Of a DNA stretch of 64,000 nucleotides, positions 58,080 through 64,000 are shown one piece after another. The translations under genes and the position numbers were made by a program. Numbering within the stretch: position 1 is the stretch's first letter; every line of letters starts with the position of its first letter. This stretch comes from Phenylobacterium sp. LH3H17 (GTDB lineage: Bacteria; Pseudomonadota; Alphaproteobacteria; Caulobacterales; Caulobacteraceae). The stretch spans positions 1,364,001 to 1,428,000 of the forward strand of contig NZ_CP101283.1 in the NCBI RefSeq assembly GCF_024298925.1, in the 5' to 3' direction. The notes under the pieces are model-generated. The model was given only the letters and a program-made list of their open reading frames with translations. It had not been told where the DNA came from and did no database searches.

Positions 58080-59063
58080 CTAATCAGAGATCTGGATCAG
58101 CATCTTGCCGAGGTTGTCGCCTTTGAAGAGACCGATCAGGCCCTCGGGCGCGCGCCCAAAACCCTGCAGGACGGTCTCCTGGTACTTGAGCTGGCCCGAC
58201 TTCACCCAGCCGGTCATCTCGCGGAGGAAGTCGGCGCTCAGATGGCCGAAGTCGCTCGCGACAAACCCCTCCATGCGGATGCGGCCATAGATCAAGGCGA
58301 AGAGGTTGCGCACGCCTTCACCGCCGCCGTTGTAGGTGGAGATCATGCCGCAGACTGGGATGCGGCCGCGGACATTCATGCGTGGCAGGGCCGCGTCGAG
58401 ATGGCCGCCGCCGACATTCTCGAAATAGAGATCTATGCCGTTGGGCGTGACCTGCGCCAGGCGCTCCGCGAGCGGCTCGGTTTTGTAGTTTATCACCGCG
58501 TCCAGGTTCAGTTCGTCCCGGAGCCAGGCCGCTTTCTCCGCCGAGCCGGTGGAACCGACCACATAGCAGCCCTTGATCTTGGCGATCTGCGCCGCCACCG
58601 ATCCGACCGCGCCTGCGGCCGTCGAGATGAACACCTGCTCGCCGTCCTTCAGGGCGCCCGTCTCGAGCAGGCCGCCGTAGGCCGTCAGGCCAGTGCCGCC
58701 CAGGGCATGGAGATAGACGCTGAGCGACAGGTCCGGGTCAGGAGTGAGGACGGCAAGACCCTTGCCGCTGGAGACGAAGCGTTTGCGAAAGCCCGCCCCG
58801 TGACGAACGAGAGCGCCCTCCGGAAACTTGGTATTGCGCGATTGGACCACCCGTCCGATGCCGCCGCCGAGCAGGGGCCCATTGAGGGGCTGATCGGCGT
58901 CGAGCCGGGGGCGCATGTAGGGATCAACCGACATCCAGAGGGCTTCAACTAGGACCTGCCCGTCTTCGGTGTCGGCCAGCGGCGCCTCCACGAGCGCGAA
59001 GTCCGCCGGCGCGGGAACGCCGTTTGGACGGCGGACCAGGTGGATTTCTTCGGTTGTAGGCAT
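58080..59063 (-). CDS. NADP-dependent MDR-family oxidoreductase (zinc-independent)
   Basis: A 327-residue medium-chain reductase of the leukotriene-B4-12-hydroxydehydrogenase/CurA type. The N-terminal WMSVDPYMRPRLD and the cofactor fold VFISTAAGAVGSVAAQIAKIKGCYVVG with STGSAEKAAWL, and YFENVGGGHLDAAL, identify the group. No zinc ligands. Such enzymes reduce alpha,beta-unsaturated ketones. Monocistronic, GC-rich again, marking the end of the atypical region. Confidence 0.9.
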   Translation of the reverse strand: MPTTEEIHLVRRPNGVPAPADFALVEAPLADTEDGQVLVEALWMSVDPYMRPRLDADQPLNGPLLGGGIGRVVQSRNTKFPEGALVRHGAGFRKRFVSSGKGLAVLTPDPDLSLSVYLHALGGTGLTAYGGLLETGALKDGEQVFISTAAGAVGSVAAQIAKIKGCYVVGSTGSAEKAAWLRDELNLDAVINYKTEPLAERLAQVTPNGIDLYFENVGGGHLDAALPRMNVRGRIPVCGMISTYNGGGEGVRNLFALIYGRIRMEGFVASDFGHLSADFLREMTGWVKSGQLKYQETVLQGFGRAPEGLIGLFKGDNLGKMLIQISD

Positions 59064-59253
59064 GGACGGACCTCTTTGGTGTTGAGCTGGTCGGCTATAG
59101 CATCGCCGGATCGTTCCAGGGATGCGCCGCCCCGCGCGATGGGTTGGGGTCTTGGCGCGCCCGCGGAAGGGCCGTGTCGGCGCTCGGCGCCCGCCCGAAT
59201 CTCACCGCCACCGTCCAAGGCGACCGAGGGCGTCGAGCCCAGGGGGGCTTCCC

Positions 59254-59511
59254 CTATACCGTCACGCGGGCTTCCTGCCGGACTACGGGTTTGTCACTGG
59301 CGCGGAAGGCCAGGGTGTACAGCACCACGCCGATATCCTTCGCCTCGATCGGCCACTCTTCACCCCGCCAGAAGGCGGGCTGTTGGAGCTGAGGAGGGGC
59401 GCTGCTGAGGCCGATGGCATGGCTGGTGACAGCATTGATATCCGGCAGGTCGAGCCCGCTGATATCGACGACGATCTTGCCGTCCGTGATATCGAAAATG
59501 TATTTCGCCAT
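59254..59511 (-). CDS. 85-residue DUF6894-like protein
   Basis: Begins MAKYIFDITDGKIVVDISGL and continues DLPDINAVTSHAIG, similar to the small 'YFFDLxDGD.x.D..G..LPD...A' proteins of Alphaproteobacteria (DUF6894). The remainder is less typical (WPIEAKDIGVVLYTLAFRAS). A GGAG-like site precedes the ATG. No catalytic residue visible. Function unknown. Confidence 0.55.
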   Translation of the reverse strand: MAKYIFDITDGKIVVDISGLDLPDINAVTSHAIGLSSAPPQLQQPAFWRGEEWPIEAKDIGVVLYTLAFRASDKPVVRQEARVTV

Positions 59512-59823
59512 GGAGGTGCTCCAACGTCAGGCGGGAGCACTCACATCTCTCAATCGCTGACGCCCAGGGCAAAAGCCCACGATCGGTCACCCCCAGCCTG
59601 CAAGGGCAAGCTTGCATACCTGTTCCAGTCTTTCGACGCGCCCTGGTCGTGTTCAGGCGAAGCGCGATCGGCTCTGTCGTCGCCGCGACGTCATGCCTCC
59701 TCGAGGTCGTCCGCCGATGCTCCCACGGGGTGGTTCGCGGGCCGGTCGCGCGCGTGATAGGACCCCCCGTCCACGTGCAGGCGGCCATCTTGCAGAGCTT
59801 GTCAGGCGTCAGGAGAGGCACGA
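59512..59823. other. 312-base divergent gap
   Basis: Lies between the small DUF6894-like gene (minus) and the polyamine genes (plus). Contains no credible gene; a short AT-richer stretch at 59600-59630 may hold the promoter of the polyamine operon. No riboswitch was recognised. Confidence 0.35.
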
Positions 59824-61029
59824 ATGAGTAGGGTTCTGGTCATCGGAGCCGGCGGCGTGGGCTCGGTCGCGGTCCACAAGATGGCGATGGATGCGGCGGT
59901 GTTCTCCCACATCACGCTGGCGAGCCGGAGGATCGAGAAGTGCGAGGCCGTCGCCGCTTCGGTCAGGCAGCGAACCGGTGTGACCATCGCCACCGCTGAG
60001 GTCGACGCCGACGACGTCCGGGCTACTACGGCGCTCATCGCCGCGGTGCAGCCCCGGGTCGTGGTCAATCTCGCGCTGCCCTATCAGGACCTGTCCATCA
60101 TGGAGGCCTGCCTCGAGGCCGGCGCGAGCTATCTCGACACGGCGAACTACGAGCCGCGCGATCAGGCCAAGTTCGAATATGGGTGGCAGTGGGCGTTCCA
60201 CGAACGGTTCGAAGCGGCCGGGTTGATGGCCTTGCTCGGCTGCGGGTTCGATCCGGGGGTGACGTCGGTGTTCACCGGCCACATCCGCAAGCACCTCCTC
60301 GACCGCATTGATCGCCTGGACATCCTGGATTGCAACGGCGGCGACAACGGTCTTCCGTTCGCCACCAATTTCAATCCCGAGATCAACATCCGAGAGGTGA
60401 CGGCGCCGTCGCGACACTGGGAAGATGGCGCGTGGGTGGAGGGGCCGGCGCTGGGGCGCAAGCAGGTCTTCGACTTCGAGCAGGTCGGGCCGCGCAATAT
60501 CTACCTCATGTACCATGAGGAGCTCGAATCCCTTGTCAGGTACTATCCTGAAATCAAGCGCATCCGCTTCTGGATGACGTTCGGCGACTCCTACCTCAAG
60601 CACCTGGAGGTGCTCGGCAATGTCGGCCTGACCAGGATCGAGCCGATTATGTTCGAGGGCCGCCAGATCGTCCCGCTACAGTTCCTGAAGGCCTTGCTTC
60701 CCGAGCCATCGTCCCTGGGCGCGGTGACGCGCGGCAAGACCAATATCGGGGTCATCGCGTCCGGCGAGAAGAACGGCGAGCCGAAGACCTTCTATGTGCG
60801 CAACATCTGCGATCACGAGGCCGCCTATGCGGAGACCGGTTCCCAGGCCGTCAGCTACACGACGGGCGTCCCGGCCATGATCGGCGCGGCGCTGATGCTG
60901 AGCGGCCGATGGCACGGGGCCGGCGTGTTCAACATGGAACAGCTCGATCCTGATCCGTTCATGGACAGGCTCAACCAGCGCGGGCTCCCCTGGCAGGTCC
61001 AGGAACTGGCGTCCCCGCTCGACTTCTGA
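59824..61029 (+). CDS. carboxynorspermidine/carboxyspermidine dehydrogenase (saccharopine-dehydrogenase family)
   Basis: A 401-residue enzyme with the NADP fold VLVIGAGGVGSVAVHKMAMD and segments characteristic of the CANSDH group: YLDTANYEPRD, LGCGFDPGVTSVFTGH, DCNGGDNGLPFATNFNPEIN and YHEELESLVRYYPEIKRIRFW. It condenses aspartate beta-semialdehyde with putrescine or diaminopropane to carboxyspermidine/carboxynorspermidine. The decarboxylase gene follows after 11 bases, so the pair is an operon. A GGAG site lies just before the ATG at 59824. Confidence 0.93.
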   Translation: MSRVLVIGAGGVGSVAVHKMAMDAAVFSHITLASRRIEKCEAVAASVRQRTGVTIATAEVDADDVRATTALIAAVQPRVVVNLALPYQDLSIMEACLEAGASYLDTANYEPRDQAKFEYGWQWAFHERFEAAGLMALLGCGFDPGVTSVFTGHIRKHLLDRIDRLDILDCNGGDNGLPFATNFNPEINIREVTAPSRHWEDGAWVEGPALGRKQVFDFEQVGPRNIYLMYHEELESLVRYYPEIKRIRFWMTFGDSYLKHLEVLGNVGLTRIEPIMFEGRQIVPLQFLKALLPEPSSLGAVTRGKTNIGVIASGEKNGEPKTFYVRNICDHEAAYAETGSQAVSYTTGVPAMIGAALMLSGRWHGAGVFNMEQLDPDPFMDRLNQRGLPWQVQELASPLDF

Positions 61030-61040
61030 CGGAACCGAAC

Positions 61041-62213
61041 ATGGAAACCCACGCGGCCGGCCCAGGCGCCTTCGCGAATTTTGACCTCCGCCGCGTGCCG
61101 TCGCCCTGTTTTGTGGTCGATGAGGTCATGGTGCGGCGAAACCTCGCCATCCTGAGGGATGTGGGCGATAGGGGCGAGGCCAAGGTGCTGCTCGCGCTCA
61201 AGGCCTTTTCCATGTGGTCGCTGGCCGGCCTCGTCGGGGAGCACCTCGACGGCGTCTGCGCCTCCGGCCTCTGGGAGGCGAGGCTGGCGCGAGAACACTA
61301 CACGGGCGAGCTGACGACCTATTCTCCGGCGTATCGGCCCGCCGACCTGCCCGAACTGTTGCGGGTGTCCGACACGGTGATCTTCAACTCACCCGCCCAA
61401 CTTGCCAGGTTCAGCGACGTCATCTCAAGAGCGCGAGATCAGGGCGAGAGGTTTCAGATCGGACTGCGTCTGAACCCTGAGCAGAGCGAGTGCGCGGTGG
61501 CCAAGTACGACCCATGCCAAGGCGGTTCCCGGCTCGGCTTTCCGGTTTCGCAGCTGCGGCCCGAACACCTGGAAGGTGTCGACGGTCTGCACATCCACGT
61601 CCTGTGCGAGCAGGGCTTCGAACCGCTCCGCCGAACCTGGGACGCGCTTAGCCCGAAGATCGCCGATGTCCTGCCGCGGCTGAAATGGCTGAACCTCGGC
61701 GGCGGCCACCACATCACGCGGGCCGACTATCACACGGACGAGCTGGTCGCGCTGCTTCGGGACATCTCGGGCCGCCACGGACTACAAGTCTATCTCGAAC
61801 CCGGGGAAGCCATCGCCCTCGACGCCGGCATTCTGGTCGGCGAGATTCTCGACACCTTCGAGAATTCGCTCACCGTGGCCATCACGGATATCTCAGCGAC
61901 CTGCCATATGCCCGATGTCATCGAGGCGCCCTATCGGCCCGCGATGCTGAACGAGAGCGAAGGCGGCGTCGCGGTCAGGCTCGGCGGCCCCTCCTGCTTG
62001 GCCGGAGACATCATCGGCGACTACGTGTTCCGTGCGCCGCCCGAGATCGGCGCGCGTATCGCCTTCCTGGATCAGGCGCACTACTCAATGGTCAAGACCA
62101 ATACCTTCAACGGCGTTCCACTGCCGGCCATCGCGCTCTGGAACAGCGAGACCGACGCCCTAAGGTTGGTGAAGCAATTCGACTACAGCGACTTCCGCGA
62201 TCGCCTCTCCTGA
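61041..62213 (+). CDS. nspC: carboxynorspermidine decarboxylase
   Basis: A 390-residue PLP-dependent fold-III decarboxylase of the CANSDC branch. PLP Lys in VLLALKAFSMWSL, the RLNPEQSECAVAKYDPCQGGSRLGF region, HIHVLCEQGFEPL, phosphate-binding LNLGGGHHITRADYH, YLEPGEAI, and the catalytic Cys region ITDISATCHMPDVIEAPYRP. It removes CO2 from the product of the preceding enzyme, giving spermidine or norspermidine; which one depends on the diamine supplied. Confidence 0.94.
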   Translation: METHAAGPGAFANFDLRRVPSPCFVVDEVMVRRNLAILRDVGDRGEAKVLLALKAFSMWSLAGLVGEHLDGVCASGLWEARLAREHYTGELTTYSPAYRPADLPELLRVSDTVIFNSPAQLARFSDVISRARDQGERFQIGLRLNPEQSECAVAKYDPCQGGSRLGFPVSQLRPEHLEGVDGLHIHVLCEQGFEPLRRTWDALSPKIADVLPRLKWLNLGGGHHITRADYHTDELVALLRDISGRHGLQVYLEPGEAIALDAGILVGEILDTFENSLTVAITDISATCHMPDVIEAPYRPAMLNESEGGVAVRLGGPSCLAGDIIGDYVFRAPPEIGARIAFLDQAHYSMVKTNTFNGVPLPAIALWNSETDALRLVKQFDYSDFRDRLS

Positions 62214-62626
62214 CGGTCTCGAGCTCGGTCGCCGTTGGACCAGTTGAGAAACTCGCCAACGTTCCAATCCACCGAGCCGCGGGCCGGTCGCGCAGGCCAG
62301 GTAACTCGGATTTGGAGGGCAAGTCGGATCGTTTGGCCTGGGCGAGGCGCGTTCCCTACAGGATGCTTCTGGCGCCGTCCCCAAGTTCAGCTCGTGGCAC
62401 GAAGATGAGGTTCGGTTGTCGACCCGCAGAGCGCGGCCGATGCACCACCGGACAACGAAGGTCCGCTCTCCGCCAGGTCACCAACTTCTGCAGTTGGCGC
62501 CAGGCGGCCATTGAAGGGCTTGAGGGCTTCAGCTCCCGAAAGCCGACGTGGCGAACTGCCGATGCGGGTGGCGAGCGGACATTGCGTCCCACGTCATGAT
62601 AGCTGCACGAGAAATGTGCTTCCACG
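62214..62626. other. 413-base gap without a supported gene
   Basis: Between convergent genes (nspC and the alpha/beta hydrolase). Frames here are short shadow-like reads. No repeat, terminator with T-run, or RNA gene was recognised; composition is mixed and slightly AT-richer near 62590. Confidence 0.35.
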
Positions 62627-63493
62627 TTAGACGGAGAGTCTGTCATCCGACTGCAAGCGGCGGACGATCACATCCCAAGCGACTGCACCCAGTTCGCGGT
62701 CAGCGGCGGGAGCGCCGCCCCAGGCGCGTTCGGCAGGTGCTGCGAGTTGGGTTTCACCAGGGAATGCGGGACTATGACCGGCGTCGGGATGCTCAACGAG
62801 CGTGGCGGATCGTCCATGCTGTTCTAGGCGCTCTATGATCCTGCGCGCTGCGGTGTCGGAGGGCCAAAGAGCGTCGGCCTTGCCCGCTACCAGGATGATC
62901 TCGGCTTGGATTTGCTCCACCGGAATCGATGCGGCTGGCACATCTTCCTCAAAGGTCCTCAGGCTGAGTTCGTACATAGGCCGAAAGACAGGATTCTGCG
63001 TGCCGAACGGCGGCCAGACGCGAGGATCCCAGACGACGAACGGAAGGGGTGAGCCGCCCCAGGTAAAGGACGAGCGGGGCGGCCAGGCCGAGCCGTCCTG
63101 TCCCGGCCCATTATTCTGCCAGACCACGGCCGAGGGACTGATCGCGATCACGTGGTCGACTCGGGGGTCTCGCGCAGCCGCCAGCAGGGCCGCCGTTGCT
63201 CCAAACGATGTGCCGAGGATAGCGATGCGGTCGCAACCTTCAGCTTGCAGGAGGTCAACGCCGCGCACGAAGGTTTCCAGCGGCACGAGATTGATACCTG
63301 GCGGCTGATCTTCGCCGCCCCACCAACGCAGAGCGAGAGAGGTCGCGCCGAGACTCGCGAAGCGTTTGGCTCGCTCCGCATCCACCCGGCCGCTTGAGCC
63401 TGTGAGAACCATCACTCCCAGACCATTGGACGTATCCGGACGGATCAACGCGCCTTGTACATCGCCGCTCGGTAGGTGTTCGGTGGAGGTCAT
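62627..63493 (-). CDS. alpha/beta hydrolase (acyl-CoA thioesterase/BAAT-like or dienelactone hydrolase-like)
   Basis: A 288-residue hydrolase from the ATG at 63493 (GGAG 9 bases upstream); 18 more open codons upstream are unlikely. GVMVLTGSSGRVDAERA forms the oxyanion strand, RIAILGTSFGATAALLAA the nucleophile elbow (G-x-S-x-G), LVAGKADALWPSDTA the Asp and EHPDAGHSPAFP the His. The C-terminal part resembles the BAAT/acyl-CoA thioester hydrolase C-domain. No signal peptide. It is divergent from a TetR gene that probably controls it. Confidence 0.82.
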   Translation of the reverse strand: MTSTEHLPSGDVQGALIRPDTSNGLGVMVLTGSSGRVDAERAKRFASLGATSLALRWWGGEDQPPGINLVPLETFVRGVDLLQAEGCDRIAILGTSFGATAALLAAARDPRVDHVIAISPSAVVWQNNGPGQDGSAWPPRSSFTWGGSPLPFVVWDPRVWPPFGTQNPVFRPMYELSLRTFEEDVPAASIPVEQIQAEIILVAGKADALWPSDTAARRIIERLEQHGRSATLVEHPDAGHSPAFPGETQLAAPAERAWGGAPAADRELGAVAWDVIVRRLQSDDRLSV

Positions 63494-63533
63494 TCCCAGA
63501 AGCTCCGCTCTCGTTCCAATAAAATATGCGCTG

Positions 63534-63546
63534 TGCATAAAATGCA
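63534..63546. promoter_or_regulatory. small dyad in the hydrolase/TetR intergenic region
   Basis: TGCAT-AAA-ATGCA lies in the 72-base AT-rich gap between the divergent hydrolase and TetR genes. Its position suits an operator of the TetR protein for both genes. The dyad is short, so it could be chance. Confidence 0.4.
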
Positions 63547-63565
63547 TGATGTGTACTTTTGAGCA

Positions 63566-64000
63566 ATGGACGGAATCGTTTCCGAAAAGGCGGTGCGCCG
63601 CCGGCGAGGCGCTAAGCGCGAGAGGACGCGCGCAGCACTCATTGCCGCTGCTGGCGATTTGATCCGAGATCAGGGGTACGAGGCGGCCACGCTAGAGGCG
63701 ATTGCCGCAAAAGCCGGAATGACCCGTGGTGCGATCTACGGCAACTTCGCCAATCGCGACGATCTGTTTGCTGAGGTAGTGCTCGACCGTTGGAGTCCAG
63801 TGATGCCAGAGCATGTGCCCGAGACCAGCTTTCTCGAACACATGCGGCGACTGGGGCGTGCCTACGCATCTGCCGCGCGAGCGCGCGCGCCGGTGGCCGC
63901 GCATTCGGCGTCATTCCAGCTGCAGGTTCGCCGTCACGAGGCCCTCCGGCGGCGACTTGCAATCCAAGGCCGGGAGATTGTCGAGAATACTGCCAAGGAG
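63566..64000 (+). CDS. TetR/AcrR-family transcriptional regulator, C-terminus cut by window edge
   Basis: Frame from the ATG at 63566 open to the end (145 codons). MDGIVSEKAVRRRRGAKRER leads into a TetR DNA-binding domain: AALIAAAGDLIRDQGYEAATLEAIAAKAG, MTRGAIYGNFANRDDLFAEV. The ligand-binding domain starts but is not complete. Divergent placement implies control of the neighbouring hydrolase and of itself. Confidence 0.9.
   Translation, partial: MDGIVSEKAVRRRRGAKRERTRAALIAAAGDLIRDQGYEAATLEAIAAKAGMTRGAIYGNFANRDDLFAEVVLDRWSPVMPEHVPETSFLEHMRRLGRAYASAARARAPVAAHSASFQLQVRRHEALRRRLAIQGREIVENTAKE

Overview
The window looks like chromosome from a high-G+C alphaproteobacterium of the order Caulobacterales, most like Phenylobacterium or Caulobacter. 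This is an inference from gene content: four proteins with PEPxxWA-type C-terminal sorting tails, a TonB receptor next to oxidative catabolic genes, PAS-rich hybrid kinases, Spinster-type MFS carriers, and dispersed intergenic repeats that each carry a GANTC (CcrM-type) site. No rRNA, CRISPR array or phage structural cluster was seen.

Layout. 1-5084: a divergent envelope-stress locus with the gene set of the E. coli yjfIJKLMC region (DUF1190, DUF350, DUF2491 on minus; DUF2170, PspA/IM30, GspS-like ATP-grasp on plus), extended by a DUF808 membrane protein. 5183-14422: coniferyl-aldehyde-type dehydrogenase, two PEP-CTERM proteins, small secreted proteins, purB, an MFS carrier, a terminase-small-subunit-like HTH protein and a hemerythrin. 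14489-20725: outer-membrane protein, a membrane kinase/LuxR-regulator pair, a PEP-CTERM vanadium haloperoxidase, a SARP-TolB-like membrane regulator and two tiny membrane proteins. 20878-28914: a translationally coupled monooxygenase/SnoaL-like/kinase-like operon, then a TonB receptor divergent from a Tat-exported flavin amine oxidase and a secreted RidA protein. 28994-35772: a response regulator and two giant multi-PAS hybrid kinases. 35894-44279: pseudouridine synthase, rlmA, S10 peptidase, cyclophilin, OmpR-type two-component system and DUF4173 protein. 44989-50902: PEP-CTERM protein, MFS carrier, two GSTs, M48 protease and an SDR.

51021-57859 is the accessory region and the most interesting part. 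A 5' tRNA-Leu(UAA) fragment lies about 1.7 kb upstream of a complete tRNA-Leu(UAA) gene that is interrupted by a 218-nt group I intron. A tyrosine integrase lies between them. Downstream comes a CheB-CheR-PAS-HWE kinase gene split by one in-frame TAG, a receiver protein and a solo CheB domain. Base composition there is visibly less GC-rich than in the flanks, which suggests an integrated island.

58080-64000: an MDR oxidoreductase, a small protein, the carboxy(nor)spermidine dehydrogenase/decarboxylase pair for polyamine synthesis, and an alpha/beta hydrolase divergent from a TetR regulator that runs off the end. All identifications rest on reading motifs and protein sequence by eye; no database search was possible.
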